A stretch of 45,546 nucleotides of DNA, taken from Verrucomicrobiales bacterium (GTDB lineage: Bacteria; Verrucomicrobiota; Verrucomicrobiia; Verrucomicrobiales; DEV007). This document shows positions 38,921-45,546 of the stretch, piece after piece. Every line of letters starts with the position of its first letter. The first letter of the stretch is position 1. The notes under the pieces were generated by a model. It did no database searches. It was not told the DNA's origin and worked only from the letters and a program-made list of their open reading frames with translations. A program made the position numbers and the translations under genes. The stretch spans positions 1 through 45,546 of the forward strand of contig JAOFXR010000022.1 of NCBI GenBank assembly GCA_028047635.1. Direction: 5' to 3'.

Positions 38921-39868
38921 TCACACTCCGAAACTATTCATCACCATCTCACGCAATGCTGATGGGTTGAGACCGGGACCGATACATACCAGTGAAGCGG
39001 AAACTTTTCTCAGGCTATCCACCTTTACCGGTTGCTCGACCGGGTGCCGACCGGTTCGCTCGAAGAGCCAACGCGGACCGGGCTCCTCGCTCAGTTTTAC
39101 GAGAGCTTTCGCACGAACCACTTCATCGGGGAGAGATTCCATAAACCGTATCATTTGCTCAACGCGATAGCGCCCCGGCAGTGGGATTTGGCATCCTGTG
39201 AATCGATGGGACAGGGCGTGCTCGTGGTCGTGTATGGAATTGCTCCCGTGTTCATGGCTCTGACTCCCGTGAACTCGTTTTGTATTCACGTCTTCCGCTG
39301 CGGCAAGTTCGTCGGCAAGTCGGGCGGCATCCACGCGAACGGCGTAGGGGTTCGTCACTTCGACTGACTCAGTGATCTTCTCCGTTTCATCTGTGGTGAG
39401 ACCCTCCGCGTGAGTTAGCATCCAGTGCGTTGCAGTCTCCACTTGCCGCACCTGAAGCGCACCAAATGCTTCGCGCTTTTCCCAGTATCGCGCGTCCACG
39501 ATACCGACCTGCCAGCGCGGAGAAAACGGCATTTTCTCCTCAAGCAGGGTAAATGTTTCAAGGAGAGGTAGGGGATCGGCAGTGCCGTTCAACTCAATGA
39601 TCAAAGCATCGCCTTCACTCTTCTGTGCAGCGAGGCACAGTTTCACGAGATCGTCGAGGCTGTCGCAGCATGCGCAACTTGCCGCGAGAGGAAAGATTGA
39701 AGCACTCGACTCCGGCAGAGTAGAGGCATCGATATCGGCGTTCTCATAATCATTCAAAATCACATCAGCGGTTTTTCCGCGTCGATTGAACTCGTTGAGA
39801 AGCGCGCGAAGCAGAGTCGTTTTCCCGGCCCCGAGAAAACCGGTGATGAAGAGAAGCGGTTTGGACAT
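38921..39868 (-). CDS. COG0523 (CobW-family) GTPase with histidine-rich metal-binding loop
   Basis: A 315-residue G3E GTPase. Walker A is GFLGAGKTT (about residues 10-18), the family CxCC metal motif appears as SCACCDS, and IELNGTADP replaces the usual Walker B ESTGLADP. A loop at about 200-220 is rich in His (SHEHGS, HDHEHALSHR), typical of COG0523 proteins that bind zinc or similar metals. The C-terminal CobW domain covers about residues 225-310. COG0523 GTPases pass metals to client enzymes. It is last in a minus-strand run that starts with a ZigA-type homologue, but a 40-base gap and the hisI tail lie before it. The start is ATG 39868. Confidence 0.85.
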   Translation of the reverse strand: MSKPLLFITGFLGAGKTTLLRALLNEFNRRGKTADVILNDYENADIDASTLPESSASIFPLAASCACCDSLDDLVKLCLAAQKSEGDALIIELNGTADPLPLLETFTLLEEKMPFSPRWQVGIVDARYWEKREAFGALQVRQVETATHWMLTHAEGLTTDETEKITESVEVTNPYAVRVDAARLADELAAAEDVNTKRVHGSQSHEHGSNSIHDHEHALSHRFTGCQIPLPGRYRVEQMIRFMESLPDEVVRAKALVKLSEEPGPRWLFERTGRHPVEQPVKVDSLRKVSASLVCIGPGLNPSALREMVMNSFGV

Positions 39869-39908
39869 CAGTAGGCGAAGGTAGCAAAGTAGACTTCGGT
39901 CTCAGGGG

Positions 39909-40409
39909 TCAAAGCCGGGTGGGATTAGGGGTGTTGCCGTAGACCGCGTTGGGATCGAAAGACTTCGCTGACTCGATGAATTGTAGTTCGGGAGGGACCT
40001 CCCCGACATTGGAAGTGATACGACGATAGAAGCAGCTCCGATAGCCGACATGGCAAGAGGCCTCCTAGCCTCCGGCATCGGGAGCGGTTAGTTGAACTTT
40101 GATGATGATGCAATCCTGATCGTCGTCGATGAGTATATCCTCGAGGTGTTGAAACATCCCGGATGTTTCGCCTTTTTTCCAAAGTTTCTCTCGGGATCGC
40201 GACCAGTAGTGAGCGAGTCCGTTCTCGATGGTGAGTCGCAGAGCCTCTTCATTCATGAAGGCGAACATGAGAACCTCATTCGTTTTAGCATGCTGAGTGA
40301 TGCAGGGGATGACACCTTTATCATCGAATTTCGGGGCGAGTATGGTTCCCTCTTCAACCTGTTCCACGCTGGTTCGGGAGGCAAAAAGTGGGATTGGATT
40401 AGTTGGCAT
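39909..40409 (-). pseudogene. hisI: Phosphoribosyl-AMP cyclohydrolase (HisI) interrupted by in-frame TAG
   Basis: From ATG 40409 the frame codes 114 residues with HisI features (ITQHAKTNEVLMFAFMNEEAL, HYWSRSREKLWKKGETSG, DDDQDCIIIKV) and stops at TAG 40065-40067. The same frame goes on for 51 codons with the conserved HisI ending [14 protein letters not shown] and stops at TGA 39909-39911. HisI carries out the third step of histidine synthesis; its zinc ligands are one Cys in the DQDC part and the two Cys of SCHVGYRSC, so the truncated product should be inactive. Its place in a COG0523 cluster suggests it is a zinc-linked paralogue rather than the only hisI. The ATG overlaps the stop of the previous gene. 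Confidence 0.85.
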
Positions 40410-40938
40410 AGGAATTAAATTTCGTAGATTCAGGTAGGGAGTCGGCAAGAAGCTTGAGACAGATTTTCCAATCTTTTGAATTTGGAAAAGAAGCGCAGTT
40501 GCAAGATCCAGAGAGGCGAACCACTACAGGGACTTCGAGTAATTCGTTGTAGAGTGATTCGCTAAGAAACTGTTCTGTGGCATTTTCTCCTTCAATAATT
40601 TCGAGCGGTTTATGCTCTCCCGTCGACTCCCGCTGAAGCGCATCTAACACCTTGCTGAGGAGGTGCGCTCCCAGTTCTGTGCCGACTCTTTCCGCCGTGG
40701 CCGTATATTCTCCTACGAGGGCCTTCATTTTTTTCACTACGGCAAGAATTGCGTCGCTGGGTTCCTTGTCCTCGAGGTTGAGAGCAGGATCTGAATTAGC
40801 ACTCTTGGAATGGGCACGGAAAAAATCGATAGGCCCTTCCGGCCTAAAGAACCGGTAGTTCTTTCCGGAGCTTTCGTCTTCGAAAAACGGATCGTCTTCA
40901 CACATAAAATGCAAGTTCGTAGAAATTAAATCATCCAC
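40399..40938 (-). CDS. Unknown soluble protein in the metal cluster
   Basis: A 179-residue acidic, mainly helical protein without signal peptide or membrane helix. No known motif is evident; the only Cys-containing patch is GSCNCASFPNSKDWKIC near residue 145-160, which could bind metal but is not a recognised site. The start is taken as GTG 40938 because AGAGGAAAG lies 6 bases upstream; ATG 40905 is an alternative. The stop overlaps the hisI start by 11 bases, so the two are probably translationally coupled. It lies 39 bases after the MerC-like gene. Confidence 0.6.
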   Translation of the reverse strand: MDDLISTNLHFMCEDDPFFEDESSGKNYRFFRPEGPIDFFRAHSKSANSDPALNLEDKEPSDAILAVVKKMKALVGEYTATAERVGTELGAHLLSKVLDALQRESTGEHKPLEIIEGENATEQFLSESLYNELLEVPVVVRLSGSCNCASFPNSKDWKICLKLLADSLPESTKFNSYAN

Positions 40939-40977
40939 ATCAATCTTTCCTCTCTCAATCGGCTTGGAGGGATCTAT

Positions 40978-41616
40978 TCAGCAGAGCGGAGAGTCGCAAC
41001 AGTCTGATTTTCTCCGTTTTCGGCAGGCGCAGAGATTGCCGAGGTGCGTGCAAATGAGGGCGACACCACCAAGCGTGGTGACGACACTGGCAGTCGGAAT
41101 ATGAAGTTTCGTGTTCCCCTCGCTATCGGTCACGAGCGAGGGGCAACAGCTGTCGAGACATCCTTCGGTTTCAGCAGCAGTAGCTTCTCCCGGCATTTCT
41201 TCACCGACGTTCCAGACAAAATCTTCTCCCTCTGTAGTCGTCCCCGTAGCGCCATCGTTCGTAGCGGCGGCTTCGAAATTCCCCGCAACCGACTCGTTCG
41301 CATCTGGCCAGTAAGGAACGGCGGCACCGGCGATGACCAGAGCCATTCCGAGCAAACCAGTTGCCACGATCCAGCGTTTTCGGTGAATTCGAAATCCACG
41401 CAGCACCATGACCAACGCCAGCGGCACGACGAAAAGAGCCACAATCCAATGGGATGCCGGATGTGACCAAAATTCCCCGAAAGCCGGTGCGAAAAGAAGC
41501 AGGAGAGGAGTGGCCGCGCAGTGAATCGCACACAGAACTGAGGCGACCACACCGATGCGGTCAGCACCCGCTCCCCGAGTGGTTTTTAGAATGGGGGTTG
41601 AAGCAGTAGTAATCAT
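40978..41616 (-). CDS. MerC-domain membrane protein
   Basis: A 212-residue inner-membrane protein. The first helix carries the MerC-family Cys pattern, [20 protein letters not shown] (about residues 21-40), with further helices at about 57-75, 82-100 and 165-180. MerC proteins move mercuric or other thiophilic metal ions; homologues next to COG0523 genes are linked to zinc. The C-terminus is rich in Cys ([23 protein letters not shown]), which adds a second metal-binding patch. ATG 41616 overlaps the stop of the ZigA-type gene by four bases (ATGA), so both are made together. Confidence 0.8.
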   Translation of the reverse strand: MITTASTPILKTTRGAGADRIGVVASVLCAIHCAATPLLLLFAPAFGEFWSHPASHWIVALFVVPLALVMVLRGFRIHRKRWIVATGLLGMALVIAGAAVPYWPDANESVAGNFEAAATNDGATGTTTEGEDFVWNVGEEMPGEATAAETEGCLDSCCPSLVTDSEGNTKLHIPTASVVTTLGGVALICTHLGNLCACRKRRKSDCCDSPLC

Positions 41617-42917
41617 GACTCCATCGCGTCGATTCCCATGTTCCACTCAGGAAAAGGATCGGTGAAACGCGCTTTCCACTCGTCTTTCTCCATCGCCAAT
41701 TCTTTGTCGGTGAGAAGGGCGGCATCGAGCATCGCGGTGAGTGCCTCGCGATCCATATCCGAGCCGATCAGAACGATTTCCTGGCGACAATCGCCGTTTT
41801 CACCCTTGCTGACACGTTCGATCTCAGCGAGTTCATCGGGATTTTCGGGCCAGTGCTCTTTCGGCACCGCTGCCCAGAAAAACCCCATGCACTGGTTCTG
41901 GCACATCGCGCCGGCCTGCGACCAGTAGCCTGCCATCTGCAGTCGGGTCGCGAGCCAGAAAAGGCCCTTGGATCGGATCACGCCGGGCCATTCGTTCTGA
42001 AATACCTCGTAAATTCGCTCGGGATGAAAGGGGATGCGTCGCGCATAAACGAAGTTTGAAATGCCATATTCTTCCGTTTCCGGAGTGTATTCGACGAGCG
42101 AATCGAGCCATCCGGTTGTTTCTTCGGCCTCGGCGAGATCGAAAAGACCAGTCCCCATGACATGATCGAGCGCAACGTCGGCGTTGGTCGTTTCGTAAAT
42201 CTTCGCCTTGGGATTGAGTGCTGCTATCATCGCAAGAATGCGTCGACGATCATCCGGCGAGATAAGATCGATTTTGTTGACCAGGATGACATTCGCGAAC
42301 TCGACCTGATCAACAAGGAGATCGACGATGGTTCGCTCATCTTCCTCGCCCACTGCGGTGCCGCGAGTCTGGAGATTGTCGACGCTCTCGTAGTCGCGGA
42401 GAAAGTTCAGTGCATCGACGACCGTGACCATGGTATCTATCCCGGAGATATCGCCGAGGGAGTTGCCTTCCTCATCGCGAAAAGTGAAAGTTTCTGCGAC
42501 CGGCATCGGCTCACTCACCCCGGTCGACTCAATCAGCAGATAATCAAATCGTCCCTCACGGGCCAGCTTTCCGATTTCGATGAGAAGGTCTTCGCGCAGA
42601 GTGCAGCAGATACAGCCGTTCGACATCTCAACCATCTTCTCATCAGCATGAGAAAGGGCCGCGTCGCCGGACCGAACCAGAGCGGCGTCGATATTGACCT
42701 CGCTCATATCATTGACGATCACCGCGACTTTCTTCCCCTCGCGGTTGCGGAGGATATGATTGAGCAGCGTCGTCTTGCCCGCCCCGAGAAATCCGGAGAG
42801 AACCGTTACAGGGAGTTTCGGTGGTAGTGGCGAGGTGAGAGTTTCCATTCGTGATGACATTGTTGAAAATTTTTCTGATATCAAGGGCTGCCTAGGTTCC
42901 TTATTGATCTGAGACAT
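41613..42917 (-). CDS. zigA: ZigA-type zinc metallochaperone GTPase (COG0523)
   Basis: A 434-residue G3E GTPase of the long COG0523 subgroup. Walker A is [14 protein letters not shown] (about residues 41-54), the metal motif is [11 protein letters not shown], Walker B is [13 protein letters not shown], and the G4 base motif is LVNKIDL. The C-terminal CobW domain contains [16 protein letters not shown] and GLFWLATR. ZigA of Acinetobacter is induced by zinc starvation and activates zinc enzymes. The start may be ATG 42917, 42860 or 42848; the G domain fits all. The upstream region has two Zur-like dyads covering its promoter. Confidence 0.87.
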   Translation of the reverse strand: MSQINKEPRQPLISEKFSTMSSRMETLTSPLPPKLPVTVLSGFLGAGKTTLLNHILRNREGKKVAVIVNDMSEVNIDAALVRSGDAALSHADEKMVEMSNGCICCTLREDLLIEIGKLAREGRFDYLLIESTGVSEPMPVAETFTFRDEEGNSLGDISGIDTMVTVVDALNFLRDYESVDNLQTRGTAVGEEDERTIVDLLVDQVEFANVILVNKIDLISPDDRRRILAMIAALNPKAKIYETTNADVALDHVMGTGLFDLAEAEETTGWLDSLVEYTPETEEYGISNFVYARRIPFHPERIYEVFQNEWPGVIRSKGLFWLATRLQMAGYWSQAGAMCQNQCMGFFWAAVPKEHWPENPDELAEIERVSKGENGDCRQEIVLIGSDMDREALTAMLDAALLTDKELAMEKDEWKARFTDPFPEWNMGIDAMES

Positions 42918-42992
42918 CGGTCTGAATTTTTTGATGGGCCTGAAAAAAGCAGACTCCTTTATTCGAATTCGTTCTGTAGACTGCCCATATCG

Positions 42993-43015
42993 CTAATGCA
43001 TAATAATTGCGTTAA
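42993..43015. promoter_or_regulatory. Zur-like 23-bp operator, box 1
   Basis: CTAATGCA (42993-43000), a 7-bp AT spacer, and TGCGTTAA (43008-43015). It matches box 2 in 13 of the 16 arm positions or better and is a near-perfect dyad. It covers the -10 hexamer of the minus-strand zigA promoter. Length and symmetry fit operators of Fur/Zur-family repressors (23 bp in E. coli Zur), but the base sequence differs from published Zur consensus sequences known to me. Confidence 0.7.
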
Positions 43016-43027
43016 TGGGGTTGTGAA
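43000..43027 (-). promoter_or_regulatory. Promoter of the zigA operon
   Basis: On the minus strand TTCACA (43027-43022) is followed after 16 bases by TATTAT (43005-43000). The -10 lies inside box 1. It shares its -35 bases with the divergent promoter on the plus strand. Confidence 0.6.
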
Positions 43028-43048
43028 AGTTATTAATGCAATTATTAT
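43021..43048 (+). promoter_or_regulatory. Promoter of the divergent unknown gene
   Basis: TTGTGA (43021-43026), a 16-base spacer and TATTAT (43043-43048). The -10 lies inside box 2. The predicted start of transcription is about 47 bases upstream of ATG 43103. Confidence 0.6.
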
Positions 43049-43055
43049 GCATTAA
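43033..43055. promoter_or_regulatory. Zur-like 23-bp operator, box 2
   Basis: TTAATGCA (43033-43040), ATTATTA, and TGCATTAA (43048-43055): the 8-bp arms are exact reverse complements. The centre is 40 bp from the centre of box 1, about four helical turns, and the two boxes are equidistant from 43024. Confidence 0.75.
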
Positions 43056-43102
43056 TTAAGGCGAGGCCGGTGTCACCGCGGCCCGCTGAATTTATTTGTT
43101 CC

Positions 43103-43763
43103 ATGGATATTGGTTTTTCTTCACCTTGGCTTAAGCCAAAATCTGCCGACCCCAATGCTGTTTGCGATCTGCAAGTATCGAGGCTTCGTGTATTGCTTCG
43201 TGATTTTACAAATTTGCTTGGTCAGCAAATGTATTTCTGGGGGCGTGACGTGATCCATCCTCAAGGGAATTTACTTTGCGAAAACGGCTTCGAGCGGCGG
43301 AAGTCAGAGGGGCTGGAAGGGACAAGCTGCTATCGCAAGGGCCTCGACGGTCACGCTTTTGTCGAGCTGCACGGAGCCTGTGCGGGGCTCTATGCCGGGT
43401 CCGGGGAGGTGGCGGCGAACTTTCTCTACATTCGAAACAAGAAATACTGCTTCCTCCACTCGGGAGAGGAACCACCTGCCCCGGGTTTATACGCACCCGA
43501 GTCTCTGCACGGCGGTCCCACTCTTGACGTTTATTTCGCCAGTCTCCGCTTTCTCGACTGGTGGCTGGATTACGAAGAATGGATCGCGGAGGAGACCTCG
43601 GCGGATTGGCGGGAGAAGGGAGTATACAGCCTTCGCCAGTCTCCCTGCTTCACGTCCCTCACTACCGCCGAAGGAGGCGATTCTCTGGCTCAATCAGTAT
43701 CGCCATAATCCTTCAGGGATCGCCCGTGTTCGTGAGTGGATGCGGGCTGGGAATGGGCGTTGA
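43103..43763 (+). pseudogene. Unknown gene divergent from zigA, probably frameshifted near the 3' end
   Basis: From ATG 43103 (GTG 43070 possible) the frame codes about 200 residues and ends at 43708 with an unconvincing tail (GDSLAQSVSP). In the frame one base further, 43640-43763 reads LPPKEAILWLNQYRHNPSGI and on to TGA 43761-43763, which looks like the true C-terminus, so a +1 shift (extra base, or two missing) around 43637-43670 is likely. The body is rich in aromatic residues and Cys (YFWGRDVIHPQGN, GTSCYRKGLDGHAFVELHGA). I do not recognise the family. It shares the dual-box promoter region with zigA and so is probably under the same metal-dependent control. Confidence 0.55.
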
Positions 43764-44042
43764 TTTTGGTCTCGTGATCGTGTGGTTTGGAGCGTCATTT
43801 CAGTGGATGATACTGAGAGATAGCAGGGAAATGTGAGGTTACGCTAAGCCCGTGCGACCTTTCACTGAGCAAAACGCCATTCCTCCCTTGCATTCCTGCG
43901 ATTTCAGCGTTTATTCCCGCCCCTCCCAATCCGTCATAGAAAATTGATGAAAGGCGAATGTTCGAAAGAGCAGGGAGAAATTTTAACGATGGCGCCTTTC
44001 AAACACTCGGGAATACCTGCTAAAAGGGTCCCCTCTTAAAAT
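43764..44042. other. Intergenic region upstream of rpsB
   Basis: A 279-base gap without a credible gene. TTGCAT-17-TTATTC around 43889-43917 is a weak promoter candidate for rpsB. I see no strong hairpin; the last 60 bases before the ATG are A/T-rich with no Shine-Dalgarno sequence. Confidence 0.3.
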
Positions 44043-44720
44043 ATGTCAAACGAACTCATTACTGAACTCGTCGAAGCCGGCGCTCACTTCGGTCACCAGT
44101 CACGCAAGTGGAATCCGAAAATGAAGCCTTATCTTCTCGGATCAAAGAACGCCGTTCACCTCATCGATCTTGAGCAAACCGTTATCCAGCTTGATGAAGC
44201 AGGGAAATTCCTAGCCGATCTCGTTTCCAAAGGGAAAAAGATCCTCTTCGTAGGTTGTAAGCGTCAGGCACAGGATGCGGTTCGCGAAGCGGCTGAAGCA
44301 ACGAACCAATTCTACGTCAACCACCGTTGGTTGGGCGGCACTCTCACCAACCTTGAGACGATTCGTTCTAGTGTTGGACGAATGGAAATGCTCGAAAACC
44401 TTCAGAAGTCACCTGACTTCAAGAAGATGAGTAAGAAGGAGATTGCTTCTCTCGGCCGTGAAAAGCTCAAGCTTAACCTTCGTCTTTCCGGTATCCGCAA
44501 GATGGAGCGCCAGCCTGATGCGGTTGTTGTTGTTGATTCCGCTCGTGAATACAACGCAGTCAACGAAGCACGTAAGCTGAAAATCCCTATCGTTGCATTG
44601 GTTGACTCAAACGCCGATCCGGATTTGGTCACGTATCCAATCGTAGCCAACGACGATGCGATTCGCTCGATCCGGGTGATTCTCAAGAAGCTCATCGATC
44701 CTGTTGTAGGAATCGCTTAA
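44043..44720 (+). CDS. rpsB: 30S ribosomal protein S2
   Basis: A 225-residue S2, slightly shorter than E. coli (241). The start ELVEAGAHFGHQSRKWNPKM, the middle HRWLGGTLTNLETIRSSV and the C-terminal motif PIVALVDSNADPDLVTYPI are the family signatures. S2 binds late at the 30S head-body junction near S1 and is needed for translation start. It is followed by tsf, the normal gene order in bacteria, separated by an attenuator-like hairpin. Confidence 0.98.
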   Translation: MSNELITELVEAGAHFGHQSRKWNPKMKPYLLGSKNAVHLIDLEQTVIQLDEAGKFLADLVSKGKKILFVGCKRQAQDAVREAAEATNQFYVNHRWLGGTLTNLETIRSSVGRMEMLENLQKSPDFKKMSKKEIASLGREKLKLNLRLSGIRKMERQPDAVVVVDSAREYNAVNEARKLKIPIVALVDSNADPDLVTYPIVANDDAIRSIRVILKKLIDPVVGIA

Positions 44721-44745
44721 TTCTCCTTCGGGAAAATTCCCTGGA

Positions 44746-44789
44746 GACCTAATAGGGTTAGGTCACTGACTTAACCCTGTTTGCTTTTT
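44746..44789 (+). terminator. Terminator with overlapping alternative hairpin between rpsB and tsf
   Basis: Structure A is GACCTAA-TAGGG-TTAGGTC (44746-44764). Structure B is AGGGTTAGGTC-ACT-GACTTAACCCT (44754-44778), an 11-bp stem with one G-T pair, followed by GTTTGCTTTTT. The two cannot form together because they share 44754-44764. B looks like an intrinsic terminator and A like an anti-terminator, so tsf expression may be tuned here. Confidence 0.65.
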
Positions 44790-44888
44790 ACCGTTAGATT
44801 CCCAATTCTCTCTCAATGAACCTTTGCCATTCGCCTTTGCGATGGCATCCCAATTCTCTTTTAACACTTTTTAACCAACTGAAATATT

Positions 44889-45546
44889 ATGGCTGAAATC
44901 ACTGTTTCACTAATTAAGATGCTCCGTGACAAAACCAACGGCGGCATGATGGATTGCAAAGCAGCTCTCATCGAATCCGATGGCGATCTCGAGGCGGCTG
45001 AGACCCTTCTTCGCAAGAAAGGCATCGTCGATGCTGACAAGAAGGCCGGGCGCGCCGCATCTGAAGGCGCTGTAGCCTCGCGTATTCTTGCTGACGGCAA
45101 AACGGGAATTCTTGCTTCGGTAGCGTGCGAGACTGACTTCGTTGCTAAAAACGATAATTTCCGCGACTTTGTTGAGGCGATCCTTGATCACATTGAGGCG
45201 AGCGACTCTGTTGACACTCTTGAAGCGCTTCTTGCTCAAGACTACGCAGGTGATGCTTCTACGCTTGAAGAATTCATCAAAATCAAAGTGGGTGAACTCG
45301 GCGAGAACATGGGGCTTGCCCGTTTCGCTAAATACGAAGCTGCCGGCGAAGGTGGTGTCGGCACCTACATTCACATGGCAGGCCGTGTAGGTGTTCTTGT
45401 AGAGCTTACTGCTGAGAATGCGGCGACCTCCGGAACTCCTGAGTTCGCAGCTCTTGCCAAAGACATCTGCATGCACATCGCGGCGGCTCAGCCGATCTGC
45501 ATTTCAGCGGACGAAGTTCCTGCTGATCTCGTAGAGAAGGAGAAAG
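44889..45546 (+). CDS. tsf: Elongation factor Ts (partial, runs off the window)
   Basis: The first 219 residues of EF-Ts, the nucleotide-exchange factor for EF-Tu. The N-terminal UBA-like domain ITVSLIKMLRDKTNGGMMDC and the helix ALIESDGDLEAAETLLRKKG are followed by the core motif VACETDFVAKNDNF, whose TDFV contacts the EF-Tu G domain. The second core repeat has begun (YIHMAGRVGVLVEL). The frame is open at the window end; normal EF-Ts length is 200-300 residues. The start is ATG 44889, with no Shine-Dalgarno sequence. The 168-base gap to rpsB also holds an 11-base direct repeat CCCAATTCTCT (44801 and 44849) and a hairpin at 44826-44846. Confidence 0.97.
   Translation, partial: MAEITVSLIKMLRDKTNGGMMDCKAALIESDGDLEAAETLLRKKGIVDADKKAGRAASEGAVASRILADGKTGILASVACETDFVAKNDNFRDFVEAILDHIEASDSVDTLEALLAQDYAGDASTLEEFIKIKVGELGENMGLARFAKYEAAGEGGVGTYIHMAGRVGVLVELTAENAATSGTPEFAALAKDICMHIAAAQPICISADEVPADLVEKEK

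Noticed and set aside
43561..43836. 91-codon frame overlapping the end of the unknown divergent gene
   Set aside because: It overlaps a better coding frame and then runs into the rpsB upstream gap without start signal or recognisable sequence.

Overview
The window looks like a chromosomal segment of a bacterium of the Verrucomicrobia (PVC superphylum). The support is a TIGR04073-type exosortase-associated protein, a very long GreA fused to an N-terminal extension, a secreted sulfatase, a secreted protein with duplicated STN-like domains, and translation starts in highly expressed genes that mostly lack Shine-Dalgarno sequences. Taxonomy is inferred from gene content only. I found no rRNA genes, CRISPR arrays, insertion sequences or phage genes.

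Layout. 1-2081: the tail of creB, creC, and a decayed small gene. 2103-7106: a minus-strand sulfatase, GreA and M20 peptidase, with a small plus-strand TIGR04073 protein between them. 7407-12107: a proline-rich tail-anchored protein, thioredoxin, a DUF6580-like membrane protein, an M3 oligopeptidase and a small tyrosine phosphatase. 12117-15509: minus-strand pyrG-kdsB (four-base overlap) and a secreted esterase. 15626-24290: mixed accessory genes (STN-domain protein, small membrane protein, ThrH, a LuxR-type regulator broken by an in-frame stop, a QueD/PTPS homologue, a about 1,065-residue enzyme gene broken by four frameshifts, and a lipoprotein amidase). 24341-25135: YmdB-type phosphodiesterase. 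25348-38624: the classic gene-expression block tRNA-Thr, tuf, tRNA-Trp, secE, nusG, rplK, rplA, rplJ, rplL, rpoB, rpoC. 38921-43763: a metal-homeostasis cluster. 44043-45546: rpsB and tsf, with tsf cut by the window end.

The most interesting region is 38921-43763. A ZigA-type COG0523 GTPase, a MerC-like membrane protein, an unknown protein, HisI and a second COG0523 GTPase with a histidine-rich loop lie on the minus strand. An unrecognised gene diverges from them. Between the two transcription units are two 23-bp dyads of the form TTAATGCA-N7-TGCATTAA. They are placed symmetrically around one TTGTGAA sequence that can act as the -35 element in both directions, and each dyad covers the -10 TATTAT of one promoter. 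This resembles a Zur-controlled zinc-starvation locus with an uncommon operator sequence.

A second theme is gene disruption. Five accessory genes carry in-frame stops or frameshifts (1538-2081, 18243-19025, 19690-22883, 39909-40409, 43103-43763), while every housekeeping gene is intact. The four frameshifts in the largest one can all be explained as one missing base in a homopolymer. Real decay and sequence error cannot be separated from the sequence alone.

A third theme is RNA structure in ribosomal operons: three hairpins between rplJ and rplL, two long ones between rplL and rpoB, and a terminator with an overlapping alternative hairpin between rpsB and tsf.
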